In this document: piece after piece, positions 25,856 through 33,459 of the stretch
How positions within the stretch are numbered: the stretch's first letter is position 1
How the letters are laid out: each line of letters starts with the position of its first letter
Assembly (NCBI GenBank): GCA_002391235.1
Contig: DGRX01000015.1
Coordinates: 1 to 64,000, forward strand
DNA: 64,000 nucleotides
Direction: 5' to 3'
From: Treponema sp. UBA4377
Lineage (GTDB): Bacteria; Spirochaetota; Spirochaetia; Treponematales; Treponemataceae
Made by a program: the position numbers and the translations under genes
Notes under the pieces: generated by a model
The model's database searches: none
What the model saw: only the letters and a program-made list of their open reading frames with translations
What the model was told of the DNA's origin: nothing

Positions 25856-26986
25856 ATGGAAAAAAAATTAAAAGTAGCCTTGGTTCACGATTGGCTTACA
25901 AGCTACGGCGGCGCGGAAACTTGGTGCGAGCTTGCGCTTGACATTTATCCAGACGCGGACATTTACACTCTTGTTTACGACAAGAAAAAGCTTAAGGGCC
26001 ATTTTGAAAAGAACAGGATTTTCACAAGCAGCCTTCAAAAACTTCCCTTTGCGACAAAAATTTACAGAAAGCTTTTAAAGTTCATGCCAAAGGCCTTTGA
26101 GTCCTTTGACTTCACCGGCTACGACTTGGTAATTTGCTCATCGTCGTCATGCGCAAAAGGCGTAATAACGCCGCCGTCCACCGCGCAAGTGGCTTACGTC
26201 CACACGCCGATGAGATACGCCTGGGACCTTTTCTTTGACTACAGAAAGCGGAGCGGCTCCCTCACCCGCTTTTTCATGGACCGCTGGATGCCGCAAATCC
26301 GCTTGTGGGATTACGCGAGCGCTCAGCGCATAGACACAATAATAGCCAACTCAAAATACATCGCGCGCCGCATAAAGAAATTTTGGAACCGCGACGCGCA
26401 AGTTATTTACTCGCCCGTAAACGAAAGGCGCTTTTATCCTTCGACAAAAGCGGTTGAAAAAAAAGACTATTATGTTTTCTTTTCGCGCTTGGTTCAGTAC
26501 AAGCGGGCCGACATCGCGATCCAAGCCTGCGCGTCGCTTGGAAAAAAACTGGTCGTGATTGGATCCGGCCCCGAAGAAAAGGCGCTTAAAAAGCTCGCCG
26601 CGGGAAACAAAGACATTGTCTTTGCCGGCCGCGCGAGCGACGAGGCTGTCCGAAACCACTTGTACGAGGCCAAAGCTTTGATTTTTTGCGCCGAAGAGGA
26701 TTTTGGCCTCACTCCCCTAGAGTCCCAAGCTTGCGGAACGCCAGTCATAGCCTTTGGAAAGGGCGGCGCGACCGAAACAGTCTTGGAAAACAAAACAGGA
26801 GTCTTCTTTGCCGAACAAAGCGCGGCCTCTTGCGCCGAGGCGATTCAAGCCTTTGAAAAATTAGACGCGGCGGGAAAGTTTGACTCAAAGAAAATCGCGG
26901 CCCACGCAAAAACCTTTAGCCGAGAGCGCTTTATAAAGGAATTCAAGGCCGCCTGCGAAAAAACTTTGGCTCAAGTCCGCGGCTAA
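25856..26986 (+). CDS. GT4-type glycosyltransferase (WbaZ-like)
   Basis: This 376-residue GT-B enzyme starts MEKKLKVALVHDWLTSYGGAET. The acceptor half contains YVHTPMRYAWDLFFDY, a block seen in WbaZ-type mannosyltransferases. The donor half has FSRLVQYKRADIAIQA, VIGSGPEEKALKKL and EDFGLTPLESQACGTPV. It most likely adds mannose or heptose to the surface glycan made by this locus. AGGAG lies 7 nt before the ATG. It is the last gene of the plus-strand glycan operon. Its stop overlaps the convergent glycosyltransferase by 4 bp, with no terminator between them. Confidence 0.85.
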   Translation: MEKKLKVALVHDWLTSYGGAETWCELALDIYPDADIYTLVYDKKKLKGHFEKNRIFTSSLQKLPFATKIYRKLLKFMPKAFESFDFTGYDLVICSSSSCAKGVITPPSTAQVAYVHTPMRYAWDLFFDYRKRSGSLTRFFMDRWMPQIRLWDYASAQRIDTIIANSKYIARRIKKFWNRDAQVIYSPVNERRFYPSTKAVEKKDYYVFFSRLVQYKRADIAIQACASLGKKLVVIGSGPEEKALKKLAAGNKDIVFAGRASDEAVRNHLYEAKALIFCAEEDFGLTPLESQACGTPVIAFGKGGATETVLENKTGVFFAEQSAASCAEAIQAFEKLDAAGKFDSKKIAAHAKTFSRERFIKEFKAACEKTLAQVRG

Positions 26987-28065
26987 CCCAAGACTTCTTT
27001 TATGACCTCAAAAAGGCGGCGCGCGGAATTTCTCGCCGTAAAGTCTTTTAGCAAAGCGGCGGGCGGCTCGACCGGCTCTTCCAGCAGTTTGCTTATGTCG
27101 ACATTCGGATTGTCGGGGTCAATGTAGTGGGCGCAATTCTTGTAAATCTCAGGCAGCGACGTCCTGTTTGAAACGACAATCCGCGCGCCGCAGCTCAAGG
27201 CCTCAAGCGGAGGCAAGCCAAAGCCCTCAAAATATGTCGGAAATACAAAGGCCTTAGCCTTTGACAAAAGCGCCTTCACTTCGCCGTCAGAAAGGTAGCC
27301 TGTCATCAAGACATTCGGCAAGGCCTTAAGCGCCTCCAGTTCCGGCGGAACGACAGAAGGCAGCGGCTTTCCGCTTACGGCAAAAAAAGCGTCTGGAAAA
27401 GACTGGGCGTTTTGAGCGATCCACTTTAAGTTTTTGCGCGTGGAAAGCGAGCCAAGCGTAAAATAAAATTCCCTTTCCTTTAATTGCGGAAGCCGCTCAA
27501 AAATAGAAAAATCCGGCGCGATGTCCTTGTAGGAGCCAAGGCCGTCGTAAATGACCTCGATTTTTTTTGGGTCGGTCTTGTAAACGTCGACAATCGTTTT
27601 TTTTGTGTATTCGCTGACGGCGATTATTTTTTTAGCCTTTTTCGCGATGCGGCGGTACATGATTTTGCTGTAAAGAAGAATCAGCTTGTCGCGGCGGCTT
27701 TTAAAGTCGGAAGGATAGAGCTTTGCGTAAATGTCGTGCAGGAACTCCACGCCTGGACAAAAATACGGACAAGTGTTTGAAAAATCAAGGCTTACGCGGC
27801 GATTGAAAAAAACGTATTTTTGAAAATGGATTTGCGTCCACTTTGGAAAGAAAGACGCCGCGACAGGCAAACGAACGCATTTTATGCTTTTGTATTGGGG
27901 AACGTTTTGGGCGTTGGCCGGAAGGACAAGCTCAACCTGTTCTGGCGACAAAAGCGCGTCCAATTCCAGCAATGTGTCGGTGGCCACGCGCTCGATTCCG
28001 GTAAGGTTCTTGCAAAAAAACTCGCCGTTAATGGCCAGAATCTTTTTTTTAGCGTTTTTATTCAC
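26983..28065 (-). CDS. GT4-type glycosyltransferase
   Basis: This 360-residue GT-B glycosyltransferase has an N-terminal NGEFFCKNLTGIERVATD, HDIYAKLYPSDF and IIAVSEYTKKTI. The donor domain has FTLGSLSTRKNLKWI and PTYFEGFGLPPLEALSCG. Family members in rhamnose or mannose glycan clusters add single sugars. The start is taken as GTG at 28065 because a GGGAG site lies just upstream; a TTG at 28095 would overlap rmlC. It follows rmlC by 14 bp in a minus-strand rmlA-rmlC-GT operon, so dTDP-rhamnose is a plausible donor (inference from context). Confidence 0.82.
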   Translation of the reverse strand: MNKNAKKKILAINGEFFCKNLTGIERVATDTLLELDALLSPEQVELVLPANAQNVPQYKSIKCVRLPVAASFFPKWTQIHFQKYVFFNRRVSLDFSNTCPYFCPGVEFLHDIYAKLYPSDFKSRRDKLILLYSKIMYRRIAKKAKKIIAVSEYTKKTIVDVYKTDPKKIEVIYDGLGSYKDIAPDFSIFERLPQLKEREFYFTLGSLSTRKNLKWIAQNAQSFPDAFFAVSGKPLPSVVPPELEALKALPNVLMTGYLSDGEVKALLSKAKAFVFPTYFEGFGLPPLEALSCGARIVVSNRTSLPEIYKNCAHYIDPDNPNVDISKLLEEPVEPPAALLKDFTARNSARRLFEVIKEVLG

Positions 28066-28079
28066 GTTCCGCTCCCAAA

Positions 28080-28667
28080 TCAGTCGCCCAGCCAAGCCGA
28101 TGCGTCAAAGTTAAAGTATTTTTTTTGAGGGTCAAAGGATGGATGCTTTTTGTCCTTTTCCGACAAAAGGGGCTCAGCGCCGTTCGCGGCGCCAAGCCAG
28201 TCAATGCCAATCGCGGGATCGTTCCAAATAAGTCCGCACTCGTCCTCTGGATAATAAAAATCAGAACACTTGTAAGAAGAAATGGCCTCGTCGCTTAAAA
28301 CAAAAAAGCCGTGGGCAAAGCCGCGCGGAATGTAAAATTGGTTTTGCCTTTCAGAATCCAAGACAAGTCCATGCCACTTTCCAAATGTAGAACTGTTTTC
28401 CCTAAGGTCAACGGCAACGTCAAAGACCTTGCCTTTTAGAACGCGGATTATTTTTGCTTGGGGATGGCGCTTTTGAAAATGCAAGCCGCGCAGGACGCCC
28501 TTTGCCGAGAAAGATTGGTTGTCCTGTACAAAACGCTCCTCTATCCCAGCCGCGGCAAAATCCTTTTGGCTGTAGGATTCAAAAAAAAAGCCGCGGCCGT
28601 CTCCGTAAACTTTCGGAATGATCTCAAAAAGGCCCTTTATGCCGCATTCCTTAAATTCAAAGGCCAT
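28080..28667 (-). CDS. rmlC: dTDP-4-dehydrorhamnose 3,5-epimerase
   Basis: This 195-residue cupin enzyme epimerises dTDP-4-keto-6-deoxyglucose on the way to dTDP-L-rhamnose. It has YGDGRGFFFESYSQKDF, VQDNQSFSAKGVLRGLHFQ (catalytic His in RGLHFQ), FDVAVDLRENS and the YIPRGFAHGFFVLSD block. Two in-frame ATGs exist. The second (28667) overlaps the rmlA stop as TGATG and lies 6 nt after GAGGA, so it is preferred over 28673. rmlB and rmlD are not in this window. Confidence 0.94.
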   Translation of the reverse strand: MAFEFKECGIKGLFEIIPKVYGDGRGFFFESYSQKDFAAAGIEERFVQDNQSFSAKGVLRGLHFQKRHPQAKIIRVLKGKVFDVAVDLRENSSTFGKWHGLVLDSERQNQFYIPRGFAHGFFVLSDEAISSYKCSDFYYPEDECGLIWNDPAIGIDWLGAANGAEPLLSEKDKKHPSFDPQKKYFNFDASAWLGD

Positions 28668-29542
28668 CAACATTCCTCGGCCAAATACTTTAAGTATTCG
28701 CCGTAGCTTGTCTTGTAGCCCGCGGCAAGCTTTAGCAATTCGTCGCGGCCAATCCAGCCGTTTTTATATGAAATCTCTTCCAAGCAGCTTACGTAAAGGC
28801 CGCTTCGCTTTTGAATCGTCGCGATGAAGTTTCCGGCGTCCAATAGTCCGTCATACGTTCCTGTGTCAAGCCAAGTAAGGCCGCGGCCCAACAACTCGAC
28901 GCTAAGCTTTCCCTTTTCCAGGTAGGCGTTGTTTACGCTGGTGATTTCTATTTCGCCGCGGGCGGAAGGCTTTACGTTCTTGGCGATTTGAACGACCGAA
29001 TTGTCGTAAAAGTAAAGGCCCGGAACGGCGTAGTTGGACTTAGGCTTGGTCGGCTTTTCCTCGATTCCCAAGACTTTTCCGTTTTTGTCAAATTCAACGA
29101 CACCGTAGGCGGTTGGATTTTTGATATAATATCCAAAGATTACCGCTCCGCCCTCTTTATCTATCTTTTGCCTGGATTCCTTTAGCGACTCGCTGAAAGC
29201 TTGGCCGTAAAAAATGTTGTCGCCAAGCACAAGCGCGACGGAGTCGTTTCCGATGAATTTCTCTCCGACAATGAAGGCGTCGGCCAAGCCGCGCGGGCTT
29301 TCCTGAACCGCGTACTCAAAGCGCATTCCAAGCCAGGAGCCGTCGCCGAAAAGCTCCTTAAAGACGCATATGTCTCGCGGCGTCGAAATTATCAAAACTT
29401 CGCGGATTCCAGCCAGCATAAGAACGCTGACCGGGTAGTAAATCATCGGCTTGTCGTAAAGGGGCAAGATTTGCTTTGAGACGGCTTTTGTAATCGGGTA
29501 AAGGCGGGTGCCGGAACCGCCGGCAAGAACAATTCCTTTCAT
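28667..29542 (-). CDS. rmlA: Glucose-1-phosphate thymidylyltransferase
   Basis: This 291-residue enzyme makes dTDP-glucose from glucose-1-phosphate and dTTP, the first step to dTDP-L-rhamnose. The sequence begins MKGIVLAGGSGTRLYPITKAVSKQ and continues with LPLYDKPMIYYP, LVLGDNIFYG, EEKPTKPKSNYAVPGLYFYD and TWLDTGTYDGLLDA. It is full length for the family. TACAAT (29551-29556) lies 8 nt before the ATG, giving an almost leaderless message. It is the first gene of rmlA-rmlC-GT and diverges from the phosphonate operon. Confidence 0.96.
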   Translation of the reverse strand: MKGIVLAGGSGTRLYPITKAVSKQILPLYDKPMIYYPVSVLMLAGIREVLIISTPRDICVFKELFGDGSWLGMRFEYAVQESPRGLADAFIVGEKFIGNDSVALVLGDNIFYGQAFSESLKESRQKIDKEGGAVIFGYYIKNPTAYGVVEFDKNGKVLGIEEKPTKPKSNYAVPGLYFYDNSVVQIAKNVKPSARGEIEITSVNNAYLEKGKLSVELLGRGLTWLDTGTYDGLLDAGNFIATIQKRSGLYVSCLEEISYKNGWIGRDELLKLAAGYKTSYGEYLKYLAEEC

Positions 29543-29550
29543 AGTCTGGT

Positions 29551-29611
29551 ATTGTAGCGCGTTTCACTCTCATTTTCAATAGTTGAATAAATGCGCGGTT
29601 TTCACTATAAT
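29551..29611. promoter_or_regulatory. Back-to-back promoters of rmlA and the phosphonate operon
   Basis: Minus strand: TTGAAA (29574-29579), 17 bp, TACAAT (29551-29556). Plus strand: TTGAAT (29583-29588), 17 bp, TATAAT (29606-29611). The two -35 boxes are 3 bp apart and form a near-palindrome TTTCAA-TAG-TTGAAT, so RNA polymerase cannot easily occupy both. Confidence 0.7.
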
Positions 29612-29645
29612 ATATAGAAATTTTTTGCAAGCAACGGAGCGTCCG

Positions 29646-30911
29646 ATGGCATTTCTATACATTGATCCCGGCACGGGAAGCATGCTTTTTTCTATCGTGA
29701 TTGGAGCGGCGGCGACGCTTTTCTTTTTGGCAAAGGCCGCGTGGCTAAAAGCCAAGCTCTTTTTAAGCGGTTCAAAGGGAAAAGACGCGGCCCTCCGCGA
29801 CGCCTCCTACAAGCCGTATGTCATATATTCCGAGGGAAAGAACTATTGGAACACATTTAAGCCTGTTTGCGACGAATTTGAGGCGCGAAAGATTCCATTG
29901 TCTTTTTTGACAAGTTCCAAGGACGACCCCTGCTTTGAGCAAGGCTACCAATTCGTCAAGGCGGAGTTCATCGGGGAAGGAAACGCGGCCTTCGCGCGCC
30001 TTAACATGCTGTCGGCCGGAATCCTTCTTTCAACAACGCCGGGCCTCAACGTTTACCAGTGGAAGCGCAGCCGCAACGTCAAGCGATACGCGCATGTCCT
30101 TCACATGGCCAACGACGCGACGACCTACCGCCTTTTTGGCCTTGACTACTACGACGCGGTTTTGCTAACCGGCGACTACCAAAAGACAGACTTGCGCTAC
30201 TTGGAAAACGAGCGAGGCGTGGCCAAAAAGGACTTGGTCACAGTCGGCTGCGCCTACCTCGACGTTTTGGCGCAAAAGATGAAGGACGTTCCCGAAGAAA
30301 AGGAGCACCCCTTTACTGTATTGGTCTCGCCGTCTTGGGGCGAGGTCGGCGTCCTAAAGCGCTACGGCGAAAAATTGCTGGACCCGCTTTCCAAAAGCGG
30401 CTGGCGGATCATCGTCCGCCCCCACCCCCAGTCAAAGAAATCCGAGGCCGACATGCTCAAGGCTTTGGAAGACCGCTACAAGGACTGCCCCAACGTGGAA
30501 TGGGACTACGAGAGGGACAACATCTACTCGCTCAAAAAGGCCGACATAATGATTTCGGACTTTTCTGGAATCATATTCGACTACACATTCCTGCGAGACA
30601 AGCCGGTCATGTACGTAAAGGCCGGAATGAACCTTATGCCCTACGACGCATACGACCTTCCCGACCACGGGGAAAAGCTTTGGCAGTTTGAGACTCTCAA
30701 AAAAATCGGCATAGAATTGAACGAGAGCCAGTTTGAAAACATCAAGGAAGTGATTCAAAACGCAAGCGACAGCGCCGAATTGGCCGCAGGCCGCAAACGC
30801 GCCAAGGAAGAGGCTTGGACGAACATCGGCATGGCCGGAAAAAACATCGCGGACTATATGATAAAAACGGTTGAAGAGCAAAACAAAGACACACAAAAGG
30901 AGACAGCGTAA
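29646..30911 (+). CDS. CDP-glycerol glycerophosphotransferase-family protein
   Basis: This 421-residue protein starts with a membrane segment (MAFLYIDPGTGSMLFSIVIG, ~1-33) and continues with a TagF/TagB-like domain: LVSPSWGEVGVLKRYG, IIVRPHPQSKK, and MISDFSGIIFDYTFLRDKPV, the acidic/Ser-Gly motif of PF04464-type enzymes. That family moves a polyol-phosphate from a CDP carrier to a glycan or lipid. Here it leads an operon that should make CMP-aminoethylphosphonate, so it is a reasonable candidate for transferring the phosphonate from the CMP carrier (inference). GGAG lies 6 nt before the ATG, with a promoter ending at 29611. Its stop overlaps the pepM ATG. Confidence 0.82.
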   Translation: MAFLYIDPGTGSMLFSIVIGAAATLFFLAKAAWLKAKLFLSGSKGKDAALRDASYKPYVIYSEGKNYWNTFKPVCDEFEARKIPLSFLTSSKDDPCFEQGYQFVKAEFIGEGNAAFARLNMLSAGILLSTTPGLNVYQWKRSRNVKRYAHVLHMANDATTYRLFGLDYYDAVLLTGDYQKTDLRYLENERGVAKKDLVTVGCAYLDVLAQKMKDVPEEKEHPFTVLVSPSWGEVGVLKRYGEKLLDPLSKSGWRIIVRPHPQSKKSEADMLKALEDRYKDCPNVEWDYERDNIYSLKKADIMISDFSGIIFDYTFLRDKPVMYVKAGMNLMPYDAYDLPDHGEKLWQFETLKKIGIELNESQFENIKEVIQNASDSAELAAGRKRAKEEAWTNIGMAGKNIADYMIKTVEEQNKDTQKETA

Positions 30912-32212
30912 TGGCAAAGACAGTTTACCTTGGAATAACGGGAGACATAATCCACCCAGGAATCATCAACATCATAAACGAGGGAGCCAAACTTGGCGAA
31001 CTTACGATAGGCCTTTTGACCGACAGCGCGATAGTAAGCCACAAGCGCCTTCCCTATCTTTCCTACGAGCAGCGAAAGCAAGTTGTCGAAAACATAAAGG
31101 GAGTCGCCCGCGTCGTTCCCCAAGAGGAATGGAGCTACGTTCCCAACCTTAAAAAGCTAAAGCCCGACTACATGATTCACGGCGACGACTGGAAGACAAA
31201 CTACCTTTCAAAAATCCGCGACGAAGTCTTTGAGGCGGTCAAGGAATGGGGCGGCCAAGTGGTCGAAATCCCCTACACTCAGGGAATCAACTCGTCGGCC
31301 TTGGCGGAGAACGCCTCCTCAATCGGAACCACGCCCGACGTCCGCCGAGCCGCGCTCCGCCGCCTTATCGCGGCAAAGCCGATTGTCCGCATTATGGAAG
31401 CGCACTCAGGCCTTAGCGGACTAATCATCGAAAATGCGGAAGTGACAAAGGACGACGGAGTCCACCGCTTTGACGGAATGTGGTCGTCGTCGCTAACAGA
31501 TTCCACCAGCAAGGGAAAGCCCGACATCGAGGCCGTCGACCTTACGACAAGAATGCAGTCTTTGACCGACATTTTGGAATGCACGACAAAGCCCATCATT
31601 TACGACGGCGACACGGGCGACATCGCCGAGCACTTTGTATTCACAGTGCGCACGCTGGAACGGAACGGAATCAGCGCCGTAATCATCGAGGACAAAAAGG
31701 GCCTTAAAAAGAATTCGCTTTTTGGAACGGAAGTAAAGCAAGAGCTTGCGAGCGAAGAGGAATTCTGCCACAAAATTTCAGAGGGAAAAAAGGCGCAAGT
31801 AACAAAGGACTTTATGATTATCGCGCGCATCGAGGAAATCATCGCGGGCTACACGGTTGACGAGGCGCTCAAAAAAGCCTTCGCCGCGGTAAAGGCCGGA
31901 GCGGACGGCGTCATGATCCACTCAAAGGACAAGAGCGGAATGGACATAAAGGAATTCTGCCAAAAGTTCCGCGCCGAATACAAGAGCGTTCCAATTGTTT
32001 TGGTTCCGACAACCTACAACCAGTTCACCGAAAAGGAATTGGCCGAATGGGGCGCCAACGTAATCATTTACGCAAACCACATGCTGCGCGCCTCCTACCC
32101 CGCGATGAAAAAGTGCGCCGAAACGATTCTTGAGGCCGAGAGAAGCCTTGAAGTCAACGACCTGTGCATGCCGATAAAGCAAATTTTGGAATTGATTCCG
32201 GGAACAAAATAA
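30911..32212 (+). CDS. pepM: Phosphoenolpyruvate mutase with N-terminal nucleotidyltransferase-like domain
   Basis: This 433-residue protein has two parts. Residues ~1-135 resemble a cytidylyltransferase fold (YLGITGDIIHPGIINII ... YTQGINSSAL), but the usual HxGH appears as HPGI. Residues ~140-433 form the PEP mutase: IYDGDTGDIAEHF and the signature EDKKGLKKNSLFG (from residue 260), which separates mutases from lyases. PEP mutase forms the C-P bond by turning PEP into phosphonopyruvate. The ATG overlaps the previous stop and the stop overlaps ppd (TAATG), so translation is coupled through the operon. Other organisms also have fused N-terminal domains on PepM. Whether this one is active is unclear. 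Confidence 0.93.
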   Translation: MAKTVYLGITGDIIHPGIINIINEGAKLGELTIGLLTDSAIVSHKRLPYLSYEQRKQVVENIKGVARVVPQEEWSYVPNLKKLKPDYMIHGDDWKTNYLSKIRDEVFEAVKEWGGQVVEIPYTQGINSSALAENASSIGTTPDVRRAALRRLIAAKPIVRIMEAHSGLSGLIIENAEVTKDDGVHRFDGMWSSSLTDSTSKGKPDIEAVDLTTRMQSLTDILECTTKPIIYDGDTGDIAEHFVFTVRTLERNGISAVIIEDKKGLKKNSLFGTEVKQELASEEEFCHKISEGKKAQVTKDFMIIARIEEIIAGYTVDEALKKAFAAVKAGADGVMIHSKDKSGMDIKEFCQKFRAEYKSVPIVLVPTTYNQFTEKELAEWGANVIIYANHMLRASYPAMKKCAETILEAERSLEVNDLCMPIKQILELIPGTK

Positions 32213-33342
32213 TGATACGACCTTCATACTTTTACGACCTTTTGATAAAAAACGGAACGGATTTTTTTGCCGGAGTCCCCGATTCCTTGCTAAAAAATTT
32301 GTGCGCCTACATCACTGACACCGCTCCCGCCGACAAGCACATCATAAGCGCCAACGAGGGAAGCGCGACGGGACTGGCCACCGGCTACCACCTTGCGACA
32401 GGCAAGATTCCGATGATTTACATGCAAAACTCGGGCGAAGGAAACATGGTAAATCCCTTGATGTCAATCGCCGACCCCGACGTTTACTCAATCCCGATGC
32501 TGATTGTCATCGGCTGGCGCGGAGAGCCCGGTGTCCACGACGAGCCCCAGCACGTAAAGCAGGGAAAGGTCACTTGCGACCTTTTGGACGCGATGAAAGT
32601 TCCCTACGAAGTCCTAAGCGAAAACGAGGCCGACCTACCCTCCCAGTTTGAAAAGGCCTACAAGTACATAAAGGAAAACAAGGCCCAATACGCCTTTGTA
32701 ATCCGAAAAGGGACCTTTGACGAATACAAATTGCAAAACAACGTTCCCGTTGAAGGAAATATGAGCCGCGAGGAAGCGATAGAAAAAATCATGCTTTCTG
32801 CCGACGACAAAACCGCCTTTGTCTCAACCACAGGAATGATTAGCCGCGAGCTTTACGAGCTTCGCGACAAACACAGCATGGACCACAGCCGCGACTTTCT
32901 TACCGTAGGCGGAATGGGACACGCAAGCCAAATAGCGCTTGCGATTGCCATGCAAAAAAAAGACCGCGCCGTTTTTTGCCTTGACGGAGACGGAGCGAGC
33001 ATAATGCAAATGGGCGGCATGGCCACAATCGGAAGCAGGAAGCCTTCAAACTACATTCACTTTGTGCTGAACAACGGAGCGCACGACTCAGTTGGAGGAC
33101 AGCCGACCGTAGGCCGCGAGATTGACTTTTGCAAAATCGCGACAGGCTGCGGCTACGAGAACGTCTTGAAAGCGGCGACCCTCGACGAATTGGACGCGGC
33201 TATCAAGGGCGCGAAGGAAAGCAAAAAGCTTTCCTTCATCGAAGTATTGGTAAAGAAAGGCGCACGCAAAGACCTTGGAAGGCCAAAAAGCTCTCCAATT
33301 GAGAACAAGCAGGAACTGATGAAGTTCCTTGGAAGCAGATAA
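32212..33342 (+). CDS. Phosphonopyruvate decarboxylase
   Basis: This 376-residue thiamine-diphosphate enzyme makes phosphonoacetaldehyde from phosphonopyruvate and pulls the unfavourable PEP mutase reaction forward. It shows FFAGVPDSLLKNL, the cofactor-activating Glu region ISANEGSATGLATGYHLATG, and a C-terminal ThDP/Mg site GDGASIMQMGG ... FVLNNGAHDSVGGQP. Both halves are on one chain, as in bacterial Ppd. The ATG overlaps the pepM stop; an upstream extension lies in another frame of pepM. A 117-bp gap with strong hairpins separates it from the next gene. Confidence 0.94.
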   Translation: MIRPSYFYDLLIKNGTDFFAGVPDSLLKNLCAYITDTAPADKHIISANEGSATGLATGYHLATGKIPMIYMQNSGEGNMVNPLMSIADPDVYSIPMLIVIGWRGEPGVHDEPQHVKQGKVTCDLLDAMKVPYEVLSENEADLPSQFEKAYKYIKENKAQYAFVIRKGTFDEYKLQNNVPVEGNMSREEAIEKIMLSADDKTAFVSTTGMISRELYELRDKHSMDHSRDFLTVGGMGHASQIALAIAMQKKDRAVFCLDGDGASIMQMGGMATIGSRKPSNYIHFVLNNGAHDSVGGQPTVGREIDFCKIATGCGYENVLKAATLDELDAAIKGAKESKKLSFIEVLVKKGARKDLGRPKSSPIENKQELMKFLGSR

Positions 33343-33355
33343 AAAAAGCGGGATT

Positions 33356-33449
33356 TTCAAGGGCGTGGCCCTTGAATCGTGCTGGAGAAAGTTGGGGTTT
33401 TAGGGGAAGAAAACCCCCGCTTCGAAGTAGAGGGGTTGTCTTCCCCTAA
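33356..33449 (+). promoter_or_regulatory. Structured leader between ppd and pntC-aept
   Basis: A hairpin TTCAAGGGC-GTG-GCCCTTGAA (33356-33376) is followed by a perfect 11-bp inverted repeat TTAGGGGAAGA / TCTTCCCCTAA (33400-33410 and 33439-33449). Its 3' arm ends next to the Shine-Dalgarno region (GGAAAGG). A competing hairpin GGGGTTTT / AAAACCCC overlaps the 5' arm, so two exclusive folds are possible. No T run is seen. Confidence 0.5.
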
Positions 33450-33459
33450 GGAAAGGAAC

